A stretch of 35,185 nucleotides of DNA from Firmicutes bacterium UBA2598 (GTDB taxonomy: Bacteria > Bacillota > PH28-bin88). The translations under genes were made by a program, and so were the position numbers. The notes under the pieces are model-generated. The model had not been told where the DNA came from and made no database searches. It was given only the letters and a program-made list of their open reading frames with translations. Of the stretch, positions 24,501 through 31,243 are shown one piece after another; position 1 is the first letter of the stretch; each line of letters starts with the position of its first letter. Where the stretch lies: positions 1 through 35,185 of the forward strand of contig DDKM01000064.1 of the NCBI GenBank assembly GCA_002339345.1, read 5' to 3'.

Positions 24501-26525
24501 TTGAACAGTCTTTACCGTGACCTGGTGCCCAGCTGGGTGGTGCGTCACCAGTCATCCCACCGCCTGCCGGACCGGGGGTATGGTGCGGAGATGGGCGGGG
24601 AGGGAGACGTGGGGCGGACGGAGTTTGTGGACACCGCCTACTTCGCCACGGTGCTTACCGGTGCCGACGGCAAGGCCCAGGTGGACATCAAGCTGCCGGA
24701 CAATCTCACCTCATGGCGTTTAACCTACCATGCCGTTACCGGCAAAATGGAGGCTGCCAGCGGCAGCATCCTGATTCCTGTGAAACTGCCCTTTTTCGTG
24801 GAATTGACCATGAACACCACCTACCTGGCGGGGGACCGGCCGGAGGTGGTGGTCAGGGCTTATGGCGAAAAAATCGGCCGGGGTGAAACGGTGGATTATA
24901 CCCTGAAGCTCACCGGCCCGGACAATCAGGTAATCACCCGGCAGGTTGGCGGGCAGGCCTTCCAGCCCGTCCGGCTGCCCTTGCCGGAGTTGCAGGAGGG
25001 CAAGTACCGGGTGACGGTTACCGGCCGGTCCAAGGGAGGGCTCACCGATACCCTGACTTTGCCCCTCACCGTCCGTTCCTCCTACCTGGTATGGGACAGG
25101 ACGGACTTTATCCCGCTGCAGCCGGGGATCAAACTTGCCGGTTCGGCCGACCGTCCCACTCGGGTGACCTTTGTGGATTACCAGCGGGGCTTTTACCTGC
25201 ACGTGTTGGAGAGCCTGGCCCATACCGGCGGCAACCGCCTGGACCAGCGTCTGGCCGCCTGGATAGCCACCGGGATGCTGGCGGCCTATTTTGACCGCCA
25301 AGGGGAGGAGGAGGTCCAACTTATCAAATACCAGACCAACAGCGGCGGGCTGGCCCTGCTCCCCTACAGTGACGCGGACCTGGCCCTGTCCGCCAAGGCG
25401 GCGGCCCTGCGGCCGGACCTGTTTGACCGGGAGGGGCTGGCCCGGTACTTCCAGCAGGTGGTGGACAGCCGGGAGGAGGACCGGGAGCGGGCCATTACCG
25501 CCCTGTTCGGCCTGGCCGCCCTGGAACGCCCTGTCCTGCGCCAGCTGCACCTGGCGGCGGGTTTGCCTGATCTCAACTTGAAGGAGCGCCTGTACCTGGC
25601 CCTGGCCTTTACCCTCCTGGGTAGTGACGAGGATGGGCGGCAGCTTTGGAACGGGGTGATGGCCGACCATGGCGAGGAGCTGGGCGCCCACCTGCGGGTG
25701 AACAGCGGCCGGGACCAGGACGAGGTGGTGGAACTGACCGCTCTGGCGGCGGTGATGGCTTCCCGCCTGCGTCACCCCGACGGGGACCGGCTGTACCGCT
25801 ATGTTATGGAACAGCAGCCCCGGTTGGAGCTGGCTATTTTGGAAAGATTGCTATACCTGGATGCAGCCCTGGCCAACCTGCCGGAGGGGGAGAGGGCGGC
25901 GGTGGTCTATGCCGGACCGGGCTCCGACCCGGTGACGGTGAACCTGGCTGGCGGTAAAACCCATACCATGCTGCTGGCACCTGCTGATCTGGCCCAACTG
26001 CGCATCCTGGAGGTGCACGGCAAGGCCGGCGCGGTAACCGCCTATGAGACGGCCCTGGACCTGGCCCAGGTCAAAGCGGACCCCGACCTCAGCCTGGAGC
26101 GGTTTTACTTCGTGAAGGGACGGGAAGCTGGAGAATTGCAGGCGGGGGACATCGTGGAAGTGGTCTTGACCTTCAAGGCGGCGGACCGGGCGCCGGACGG
26201 AACTTATGGGATTACCGATTTCCTGCCGGCAGGGCTGAAACCCATCACCGACCCCTGGCGCCGGGGAGTTTTTGAGTACGGGAAGCCTCACGAATACTAC
26301 TATACCCATCCCATCCTGGTGGAAGGCCAGCGGGTAAGCTTTCAGGTGACTAAATCGGCCAACAAGGATGAGTGGAATAGAATACTTCCCACCGGTGCCA
26401 GGCTGCGGTATTTTGCCAGGGTGGTGTCTACGGGCGCATTCCAGGCCGAAAGTGCCTATATCCTGCACCTGAACGCCAACCGGGTGGCCGGTTTCACCGT
26501 CCGCCAGCAGGTGGTGATTAAATGA
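21516..26525 (+). CDS. Bacterial alpha-2-macroglobulin lacking the thioester
   Basis: A 1669-residue extracytoplasmic protein. The start ATG at 21516 (a second ATG at 21519) follows GGAGAGG; a much longer frame open from 21306 would overlap the divergent regulator. A signal or anchor helix (about residues 10-29) is followed by many beta-rich macroglobulin domains, MG2-type strands such as YTDRSLYQPSDQVRFFG, and the family signature from about residue 1039 (DTAYFATVLTG...LPDNLTSWR). In the thioester domain the usual GCxEQ is replaced by NRLDQ at 1240-1244, so the trapping thioester cannot form; thioester-less relatives such as YfaS exist. The C terminus has the MG10-type segment. A2M proteins act as protease traps or envelope scaffolds. 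It overlaps the MEMO gene by ATGA and is divergent from a two-component system. Confidence 0.9.
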   Translation: MMKLQNRVLQAVVALALVLAVGAGVWLGVRPASQPGGGYGWRAEAAEVVVVPERSDALGMDPDSAFLLTSRVPLSAEMVRKNLVISPQVGFNLTMLDQEGKQYRIQPEIPLSTDSIYRLELLAGRVSEAEGEPGNQGDGVTGQQALSRDYRWAFQTRGDFRVLGTLPRHTSAHVPLNTGIEVVFSHEGVADLTPYFDIQPRVEGRFEYHKKVAVFVPKELQPGTLYTVTVKAGAGVRGSATGLAADYVFQFETEPEAGPGQQGYFYLFQREYEFAEREIPALSVTYDQGGRSNAGEVQVTLYRFAGPQDYVQALARVQDIPPWAYTSRGKFMVDTRGLHRIMDYTAAIQNAPGGYPQLVVLPEPLPAGYFLAELSALGKKHQVWLQVTDLSAYTSVSRTETLVWLNDLVARGPAAGGRVQLLDSRDGRPSGNAVQADSSGVATLSTPASLWSGAKREDLFLLAQAGDAQTVIHIPAEAYYPYGGGQSNRAAEYWKYLYTDRSLYQPSDQVRFFGIVQPRERGAQPIKAVTVELTDQYSYWEDRQANPLASQRVAVQGNTFDGMISLPNLRPGTYFLQVRDGSDILLVRSFEVQTYTKPAYRFSVVPERRAVFAGEQAVFHVSTRFFEGTPVSDLAVNYQFGGKSGTVVTGLDGEARVAVEAGFEGYGPFRQTAMNISAQLPEAGDIYSWQAVMVFDYNIYLQSSVKREGDRAVLSFQANRVTLDRINRGEQENYWDFKGEAAAGRVIRGEVLEHITRKVETGEVYDYINKVVVKQYTYQSEQVPLFNFEVTTGAAGEARYDFPVHPEKTYIVRITAQDYNNRTIRQDQWLRGSLSPADEEDYPWYHLEVPEDKRSGFRPGEEVLVEMRRNNNKAGDRPAGYLFYTARRGLTGYRVQDNPVYAGSFQAEDIPNYYLYGVYFDGRQYYQAERTVAIDPQARALKVRINPGQAVYRPGETARMTVNVTDQAGRPVQARVNLSLVDEAVHYLSDQWVDLLNSLYRDLVPSWVVRHQSSHRLPDRGYGAEMGGEGDVGRTEFVDTAYFATVLTGADGKAQVDIKLPDNLTSWRLTYHAVTGKMEAASGSILIPVKLPFFVELTMNTTYLAGDRPEVVVRAYGEKIGRGETVDYTLKLTGPDNQVITRQVGGQAFQPVRLPLPELQEGKYRVTVTGRSKGGLTDTLTLPLTVRSSYLVWDRTDFIPLQPGIKLAGSADRPTRVTFVDYQRGFYLHVLESLAHTGGNRLDQRLAAWIATGMLAAYFDRQGEEEVQLIKYQTNSGGLALLPYSDADLALSAKAAALRPDLFDREGLARYFQQVVDSREEDRERAITALFGLAALERPVLRQLHLAAGLPDLNLKERLYLALAFTLLGSDEDGRQLWNGVMADHGEELGAHLRVNSGRDQDEVVELTALAAVMASRLRHPDGDRLYRYVMEQQPRLELAILERLLYLDAALANLPEGERAAVVYAGPGSDPVTVNLAGGKTHTMLLAPADLAQLRILEVHGKAGAVTAYETALDLAQVKADPDLSLERFYFVKGREAGELQAGDIVEVVLTFKAADRAPDGTYGITDFLPAGLKPITDPWRRGVFEYGKPHEYYYTHPILVEGQRVSFQVTKSANKDEWNRILPTGARLRYFARVVSTGAFQAESAYILHLNANRVAGFTVRQQVVIK

Positions 26526-27727
26526 CCGCGGGTCTGCGGGGCTGTCATCACCAGGCGGGGCAACGGGACATGAGTCCCTGGGCAGCGGCGCGGGGGCTCA
26601 GTGGTGGTGATAGTGCCCGTCAATCCCAGGGCAATGTCCCAGTGTCAAAAGACACCTTTGGCACAGGGCTCAGCTTGGGTGATGGTTTCCATCAACTGAG
26701 CGGGGTTACCCAGGAACAATCCCGGGTATGGCTGTTACTGGCTGTTTGGCTGGCCCTGGTGGCAGGGGTGGCACTGCTGGTATGGCTGTGGACCACCGGG
26801 TTGGTAAACCCTGGTCATAGCGGCGGCACTGCCAACGGGCAGCCCGGGACCGGCATCTATGCCGGCCGGTGGCTACCGGTACATTCCACCCCTTCCGGCC
26901 AGTCTGTCCGCACCGTCCACCCCGATATCTTTGTGGACCGGGCCACACTCTATTGGGCGGTAGGCCGGTCTACCGTGTTAGCCGGCAATTCTGGCGGCAA
27001 AGGGGAGCGCCAGGGACAATTGCCTGGCCAGGGGGCTTCCCCGTGGGGCATCCGGGGTGGGGTGGTCCCCCACCACCTCCTGGCCGGTGACCTGATTGCC
27101 GGGTTCTTTGCCAGGGTGTCCGGGCAGGACATCAAACGGGTAATCCTGGTGGGGCCCAATCATCCGGGCCAGGGGGCCCGGGTAATGGTTAGCAGTGCCG
27201 GGTGGGCCACCGCCGGGGGGGTGGTGGAGCCGGACCTGGAGGTGGTCCGGGCCCTGGCCCGGGCCGGGCTGGCGGTGGAGGATGACGGGATGATGGCCGG
27301 TGAACACTCCATTGGTACCATCATGCCCTTTATCAAACACTACCTGGGGCAGGCCCGGGTGGTGCCGGTCATCTTGCAATCCAACATCACCTTAAAGGAG
27401 GCCGGTGCACTGGCGGCTTTCCTGGAGCCCTACCTCACCCCCGATACCCTGCTGGTGGCTTCGGTGGATTTTTCCCACTACCTCACCCGGGCGGAGGCGG
27501 AGGCCAGGGATGCCCGCATCCTGCAGGTGATGGAAGGGTGGGATCTGGGCACCCTGTTTACCATGGGCAACGACTACCTGGATTCGCCACCTTCCCTGGG
27601 CGTGCTGTTCCGGGCCATGGAGGCGCTGGGCATCCGGCAGTTCACGGTGCTGGCCAACACCAATTCCGGCCGCATCGCCCAGAACGACCACATGGAAACC
27701 ACCAGCTATTTCGTCCTGGCTTTTTAG
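26522..27727 (+). CDS. Membrane-anchored MEMO/AmmeMemoRadiSam protein B
   Basis: A 401-residue protein in which a hydrophilic 68-residue N-terminal part and one membrane helix (about 69-90) precede a MEMO-family domain (about 125-401). Family segments are GGVVPHHLLAGDL (H184/H185), VILVGPNHPGQG (H214), EHSIGTIMPFIKHY, VVPVIL and VASVDFSHYL. These histidines align with metal-site residues of MEMO1-type proteins, related to extradiol dioxygenases. Charge balance around the helix (R67 before it, none just after) puts the domain outside the cell. The gene overlaps the A2M stop by four bases. The usual AMMECR1 and radical-SAM partners of this family are not in the window. Function unknown; family firm. 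Confidence 0.85.
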   Translation: MTAGLRGCHHQAGQRDMSPWAAARGLSGGDSARQSQGNVPVSKDTFGTGLSLGDGFHQLSGVTQEQSRVWLLLAVWLALVAGVALLVWLWTTGLVNPGHSGGTANGQPGTGIYAGRWLPVHSTPSGQSVRTVHPDIFVDRATLYWAVGRSTVLAGNSGGKGERQGQLPGQGASPWGIRGGVVPHHLLAGDLIAGFFARVSGQDIKRVILVGPNHPGQGARVMVSSAGWATAGGVVEPDLEVVRALARAGLAVEDDGMMAGEHSIGTIMPFIKHYLGQARVVPVILQSNITLKEAGALAAFLEPYLTPDTLLVASVDFSHYLTRAEAEARDARILQVMEGWDLGTLFTMGNDYLDSPPSLGVLFRAMEALGIRQFTVLANTNSGRIAQNDHMETTSYFVLAF

Positions 27728-27736
27728 CAAAACAAA

Positions 27737-27765
27737 ACCCGCTCCGGCCCTATCCGGCAGCGGGT
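27737..27765. terminator. Bidirectional terminator between MEMO and DUF3343 genes
   Basis: ACCCGCT-CCGG pairs with CCGG-C-AGCGGGT with one bulged base and loop CCCTAT. On the minus strand it is followed by TTTTGTTTTG, a good intrinsic terminator for the yedE operon; on the plus strand it is followed by CTTTGCTTG, weaker but usable for the A2M-MEMO transcript. Confidence 0.8.
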
Positions 27766-27809
27766 CTTTGCTTGTATATTGTTCAATTAGGCCATGGGCA
27801 TGCCCTTTT

Positions 27810-28043
27810 TTATCCGTACCAGTGCAGCTGGTCAACGGTGACCTCACCGGCATTGACCAGTAGATCCACCGCCTCCCTGCCGCTCTGTGGAAACCTGGCG
27901 GCGATGCCGCAGCTGGAACTTAGGGCCCGGGGCACCGGCATCAGCTGGACCGGAATGCTGCGGGCTTTCAACTGCTTTTCAAAGATCAGTGCATCATACT
28001 CGCAGTAAAAGGTGGCAATCCAGTACGGCATTGTCCAGTTCAT
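27810..28043 (-). CDS. DUF3343 putative Se/S carrier-like protein
   Basis: A 77-residue cytoplasmic protein of the DUF3343 family, proposed to carry sulfur or selenium. It has the expected N-terminal strand YWIATFYCEYDALIFEKQL and the SSSCG motif with C45, the likely carrier cysteine; C14 is a second candidate. The ATG overlaps the stop of the TusA-like gene by four bases. This gene is the last of the yedE-tusA-DUF3343 operon and ends about 45 bases before the terminator. Proteins of this type recur next to YedE/YedF and a class-V desulfurase in selenium gene clusters. Confidence 0.85.
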   Translation of the reverse strand: MNWTMPYWIATFYCEYDALIFEKQLKARSIPVQLMPVPRALSSSCGIAARFPQSGREAVDLLVNAGEVTVDQLHWYG

Positions 28044-28255
28044 TTGGATACAGCCAGGCGGGTGGTTTCCCCTTCCTCAATAATTTCAACTTTGAAACCT
28101 CTGCTGGAGGCAAACCGGTGGACATTTTCCCTGGCGGTACAGCTGTCCACCAGCACCTCCACCGGACCACTGTAAACGTCCAGGGCCTGTTTAGTCAATA
28201 TCACCGGTTCGGGGCATGACAAGCCCCGGGCGTCTATGATCTTACTGGCCAACAC
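28040..28255 (-). CDS. TusA/SirA-family sulfur (selenium) carrier
   Basis: A 71-residue protein with the TusA fold motif DARGLSCPEPV; the persulfide-carrying cysteine is C14 and a second cysteine is in VDSCTAREN. The start is uncertain among TTG 28258, GTG 28255 and TTG 28252; GTG 28255 has five bases to GGAGG. It overlaps the yedE frame at its start and the DUF3343 gene at its end. In selenium clusters the related YedF has this domain plus a C-terminal DsrE-like part; here only the TusA domain is present. It probably accepts S or Se from the desulfurase encoded on the other side of yedE. Confidence 0.88.
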   Translation of the reverse strand: MLASKIIDARGLSCPEPVILTKQALDVYSGPVEVLVDSCTARENVHRFASSRGFKVEIIEEGETTRLAVSK

Positions 28256-29330
28256 CAATCCCTCCCGCCGGAAGAAGAGTATTTTTCACCGACAACACCG
28301 CCAGACCGCCAATGGCTGCCACAACCGCCATACCGGCAATTACCGCCACCTTACCGGCAAGGGGAACACCGGCGGGGCTGGCTGCCAGGCCGAAATTATG
28401 GGCAAAGGCGGCCCCGGCCACCAACCCCAGGAGCGTGACTGCTGCATCGGCATCACCCTCACCGGCCAAAATGGTTTGCCGCAGGGGACACCCGCCCAGG
28501 AGGACCGACCCCCACCCTGCCAGCATCATACCCAGGAAGTTCCACAGGCCATCGGTATGGGCCACCGGCTGCCCGGCAAAGGCCAGTTTATACGTGCCGC
28601 CAAAGATCAAGTTGGCGGCTGTGCCGGCCATGAAGATGGCCGCCAAACCCCACAATAGGTGAAAATCTTTCAGGAGAAGGGCATCCCTGATCCCGCCGGC
28701 GGTACACAGGCGAGTGCGCTGCAACACTGCCCCGATAACCAGCCCCGCTGCCAGGGAAAGCAAAAGCGGCGCGTGCAGGGAGCCGGGGCCCTTCTGGCTG
28801 AAAAAGGCAAAGGCCGGTTTGGCGGCTGCCAGGGCGATCAAGCCAACGGCCAGCAAAGGCATCACCAGCCCGTTGGCCATGGGCAACCGGTAGCTGCGTC
28901 CCAGGGAGTAACCGTTGCGGATAAACTGAATACCGGTGACGATACCGGTGGTAAAACCGACCAGACCCAGCAGGGCATTCAGGTCCCCGTTGGCCAGGCG
29001 AAGGATGGCCCTCAAGGGACATCCCAGGAATACCAGGGCGCCGATCATCACAAAGAAGCCCAGCACAAAACGCACCAGTGGTGAAGATCCGCCCCGGGGC
29101 CGGAATTCCTTGCCCATGGCGGCAATGGCAAATGAACCCAGAATGAAGCCAGGAATTTCCGGCCGCAAGTATTGCACCGTTTCCGCCCTGTGCAGGCCCA
29201 GGGCACCGGTGATATCCCGCACAAAACAGGCCACACAAACCCCCATGTTGGCCGGGTTGCCGAACTTGACCAGCACTACCGCCAGCAAACCCACCAGAGT
29301 GCCGGCCACCACAATGGACCACTGCATCAT
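28242..29330 (-). CDS. yedE: YedE-type selenium/thiosulfate membrane transporter
   Basis: A 362-residue membrane protein of the YeeE/YedE family, closest to the selenium-associated YedE subgroup. The diagnostic start GNPANMGVCVACFVRD (C32, C35), followed by GALGLHRAETVQYLRPEI, is present. Three further conserved cysteine sites lie in FLGCPLRAIL, QRTRLCTAGG and LGGCPLRQTI. About nine or ten helices are visible. Family members import thiosulfate or are linked by gene context to selenium use. It leads the operon with the TusA-like and DUF3343 genes and is transcribed away from a cysteine desulfurase. An AAGGAGGGA ribosome site precedes the ATG. Confidence 0.88.
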   Translation of the reverse strand: MMQWSIVVAGTLVGLLAVVLVKFGNPANMGVCVACFVRDITGALGLHRAETVQYLRPEIPGFILGSFAIAAMGKEFRPRGGSSPLVRFVLGFFVMIGALVFLGCPLRAILRLANGDLNALLGLVGFTTGIVTGIQFIRNGYSLGRSYRLPMANGLVMPLLAVGLIALAAAKPAFAFFSQKGPGSLHAPLLLSLAAGLVIGAVLQRTRLCTAGGIRDALLLKDFHLLWGLAAIFMAGTAANLIFGGTYKLAFAGQPVAHTDGLWNFLGMMLAGWGSVLLGGCPLRQTILAGEGDADAAVTLLGLVAGAAFAHNFGLAASPAGVPLAGKVAVIAGMAVVAAIGGLAVLSVKNTLLPAGGIGVGQ

Positions 29331-29360
29331 TGTCCCTCCTTGTTTTCATTTTCCACCACG

Positions 29361-29391
29361 ATTATATTGGAAAATCAATATGAAAGTACAA
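29361..29391 (-). promoter_or_regulatory. yedE promoter region with inverted repeat
   Basis: On the minus strand TATAAT (complement of 29361-29366) follows TTGTAC (complement of 29386-29391) after 19 bases, a plausible if wide promoter for yedE. An inverted repeat ATATTG-N6-CAATAT (29364-29381) overlaps the -10 box and could be an operator. The remaining gap to the desulfurase gene (29392-29508) shows no further recognised element. Confidence 0.45.
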
Positions 29392-29508
29392 TCACAAATG
29401 GTTATAGGCATTGCCGTATGTATAACGTTTTTTTAAGTACGACACCGCTTAGTACGGAAGGAAAAATGTCAATGGTTGCCCAAAAGATAACCCGAGGGGG
29501 TGTGGTCT

Positions 29509-30660
29509 ATGCCGCAGGTTTATTTGGATTATGCCGCCACCAGTTATCCCAAGCCGGAGCCGGTCTACCAGGCCATGGATCGCTTCCTGCGCCACACGGG
29601 GGCCAACCCGGGCAGGGGCGGATATGAACTTTCCCGCCAAGCCGGCCGGGCGGTGTTATCCGCGCGGGAACAGGTGGCTGCCCTGTTCAACGTGTCCCGG
29701 TCCAACCAGGTGGTTTTTACCTGTAACATTACCCATGCCCTGAATACCGCCATCAAGGGTCTGGTCCGGCCGGGAGACCATGTCCTGACCACCTCTATGG
29801 AACATAATGCGGTGGCCAGGCCGCTGGTGCAACTGCAAAGGGATGGGATCACCTTCACCGCCTGCCAGGCCTCTCCGGCAGGGGTGGTGGATCCGGCTGA
29901 TATCCGGCGGGCCATCCAGCCAAACACCAGGTTGGTGGTAATCACCCACTCTTCCAATGTCACCGGCGCGGTGCAGCCTGTCCGGGAGATCGCAACCATC
30001 GCCCGTTCCCGGGGCTGCTGGGTGGTGTTGGATGCTGCCCAGACCGCCGGCCTGCTGCCCATTGATTTTTGTGATTTGGGCGTGGATGTACTGGCCTTTA
30101 CCGGCCATAAACACATGCTTGGCCCAATGGGCACCGGCGGGATGGTGGTCACCCCTGCTGCGGCTGCCGCCATGCAACCATTGGTTGAGGGTGGGACCGG
30201 CAGCCTCTCCGACCTGGATGTCCAGCCCGGCTTCCTGCCGGACAAGTTTGAAAGCGGTACTTTAAACGCCCCCGGGCTGGCCGGCCTGGCGGCGGCGGTG
30301 GAATTAATCCGTGAGGCGGGGGTTGCCAACCTGGCACAGCGGGAGCGGGAGCTTACCAGCTTGCTATATGGGGGCCTGCAAGAACTTCCGGGTGTCCGGG
30401 TATATGGGCCTGAACCGTCCCAGCCCCGCACCGGGGTAGTTTCCATTACAGTGGAGGAGTGGGATACCGCAGAGATCAGCCACGCCCTGGATGAAAGGTT
30501 CGGGATCATGACCAGGCCGGGTCTCCACTGCGCCCCCTGGGCCCACCGGACCATCGGAACCTTCCCCGGGGGGACCCTGCGTTTTAGCCTGGGGTTCCAT
30601 ACCACCAGGGATGAGGTAGAGTACACCCTGGCTAGTCTCCATAGCCTGTTATCACGATAG
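29509..30660 (+). CDS. Class-V cysteine desulfurase (selenium-cluster type)
   Basis: A 383-residue PLP enzyme of the SufS/CsdB group that takes sulfur from cysteine or selenium from selenocysteine. The start ATG at 29509 has GAGGGGG about nine bases upstream. TSMEHNAVARPL is the conserved histidine segment, DAAQTAGLLPIDF holds the PLP aspartate, FTGHKHMLGP places the Schiff-base lysine at K201, and RPGLHCAPWAH places the catalytic cysteine at C341. The C-terminal GTLRFSLGFHTTRDEVE is typical of the desulfurase subgroup found beside YedE, TusA/YedF and DUF3343 genes. It is therefore the likely donor for the carrier proteins encoded divergently. Confidence 0.92.
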   Translation: MPQVYLDYAATSYPKPEPVYQAMDRFLRHTGANPGRGGYELSRQAGRAVLSAREQVAALFNVSRSNQVVFTCNITHALNTAIKGLVRPGDHVLTTSMEHNAVARPLVQLQRDGITFTACQASPAGVVDPADIRRAIQPNTRLVVITHSSNVTGAVQPVREIATIARSRGCWVVLDAAQTAGLLPIDFCDLGVDVLAFTGHKHMLGPMGTGGMVVTPAAAAAMQPLVEGGTGSLSDLDVQPGFLPDKFESGTLNAPGLAGLAAAVELIREAGVANLAQRERELTSLLYGGLQELPGVRVYGPEPSQPRTGVVSITVEEWDTAEISHALDERFGIMTRPGLHCAPWAHRTIGTFPGGTLRFSLGFHTTRDEVEYTLASLHSLLSR

Positions 30661-30696
30661 CAGAAATTAGTCTATCCGTTGCAGAGTGATAAATGA

Positions 30697-30732
30697 GGGA
30701 GCTGACCCAGATCTGTTTTTGGGTCAGCCCCC
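30697..30732 (+). terminator. Terminator of the desulfurase gene
   Basis: GCTGACCC (30701-30708) pairs with GGGTCAGC (30721-30728), extended by GGG/CCC beyond a bulged A. The 12-base loop ends in T5. The downstream sequence CGTCTATATTTAG has only scattered T, so termination strength is uncertain. The 583 bases between the desulfurase and cobN genes otherwise hold the tnpB tail, a right-end hairpin and the cobN leader. Confidence 0.6.
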
Positions 30733-30746
30733 GTCTATATTTAGTT

Positions 30747-30827
30747 TACCGGGACGTGAATGCCGCACGTAATATTTTGAGGCTGGGAACCGGCCTCGGT
30801 GGAGCTGCGGCGGTAGCCGGGCCATGA
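30747..30827 (+). pseudogene. tnpB: tnpB 3' tail with RuvC III aspartate
   Basis: The last codons of a TnpB gene remain: RDVNAARNILRLGTGLGG (30750-30803) followed by AAAVAGP and a TGA. RDVNAARNIL is the RuvC III segment, with the third catalytic aspartate. Nothing recognisable as the rest of TnpB precedes it; the desulfurase terminator lies just upstream, so the element is deleted to its 3' end. The right-end hairpin that normally follows tnpB is retained. Confidence 0.8.
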
Positions 30828-30863
30828 AGCCAGAAGCTCCTTCCTGAGCGAAGCGAAGGGAGG
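30825..30863 (+). mobile_element. IS200/IS605-type right end (omega-RNA 3' part), copy A
   Basis: Directly after the tnpB tail comes a 39-base element containing CTTCCTGAGCGAAGCGAAG and GGAGG, which folds on itself. A close relative, in reverse orientation, lies at 35131-35170. In this family the right end also encodes the scaffold of the TnpB guide RNA, with the guide read from the adjoining DNA (here from about 30864 rightwards). Naming it a right end is based on its position after the tnpB stop. Confidence 0.65.
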
Positions 30864-30962
30864 TTAAAACAAGGGGTAGTACACATGAGTTACATCACAA
30901 ACAAAAAGAATGGTTAAAACTTTTTGCTCTGGGAAGGAATTTGGGCAATCCTGCCGAATCTA

Positions 30963-30997
30963 TACCATCAAGAAAATGGTAATCAGAAGATTACCAT
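30963..30997 (+). promoter_or_regulatory. Mutually exclusive hairpins upstream of cobN
   Basis: ATGGTAATC (30976-30984) and GATTACCAT (30989-30997) form a perfect 9-bp stem with tetraloop AGAA. The left arm can instead pair upstream: TACCAT (30963-30968) with ATGGTA (30976-30981). The two pairings exclude each other, as in a switch. If transcription begins at the promoter near 31085 this element is upstream DNA, not RNA; if it begins earlier it would be in the leader. Confidence 0.45.
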
Positions 30998-31084
30998 CCG
31001 GTCATCCATTCATACTCACCCCGGAACAGAATAGGGAAAGAAAGAATGACTACGGAAGTCAAAGGGCTGGTTAGAAAACCGGCA

Positions 31085-31114
31085 TTAACGACCGTAGCTT
31101 CTTTATTTTATATA
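31085..31114 (+). promoter_or_regulatory. Candidate cobN promoter
   Basis: TTAACG (31085-31090) and TATATA (31109-31114) are separated by 18 bases. A start near 31121 would give a leader of about 120 bases that contains the strong terminator at 31155-31212. An inverted repeat AGCTTCT (31096-31102) with AGAAGCT (31128-31134), followed by TTTT, overlaps this promoter. Confidence 0.4.
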
Positions 31115-31154
31115 AAAGGTTTTCGCGAGAAGCTTTTTGCGGGCGGAAATTAGG

Positions 31155-31212
31155 CCATGGAGGTCTGGGCTTGCTGGGGATCAGCAAGGAGTCCTCCATG
31201 GTTTTTATTTTG
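31155..31212 (+). terminator. Intrinsic terminator (probable attenuator) before cobN
   Basis: CCATGGAGG (31155-31163) pairs with CCTCCATGG (31193-31201), and inside it CTTGCTG (31170-31176) pairs with CAGCAAG (31182-31188). The stem is followed at once by TTTTTATTTTG (31202-31212). This is the strongest intrinsic terminator in the window, and it sits 31 bases before the cobN start with no gene just upstream that needs it. That position suggests regulated read-through. No B12-box or other known riboswitch motif was found before it. Confidence 0.85.
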
Positions 31213-31243
31213 TCAGGAGGAGATGGTAAGGGAGGGGAAGTTC

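Noticed and set aside
22230..25775. Long minus-strand frames opposite the A2M gene (440 and 351 codons)
   Set aside because: Their composition is that of out-of-frame G+C-rich DNA, and the plus strand encodes recognisable A2M domains throughout.
29565..30626. Minus-strand frame of 353 codons opposite the desulfurase
   Set aside because: The plus strand has complete desulfurase motifs. The minus frame is low complexity, rich in Ser, Arg and Pro, and lacks any domain.
30870..31154. Cobalamin riboswitch in the cobN leader
   Set aside because: I looked for the B12 box and its surrounding pattern and did not find it on the plus strand. The strong terminator remains unexplained.
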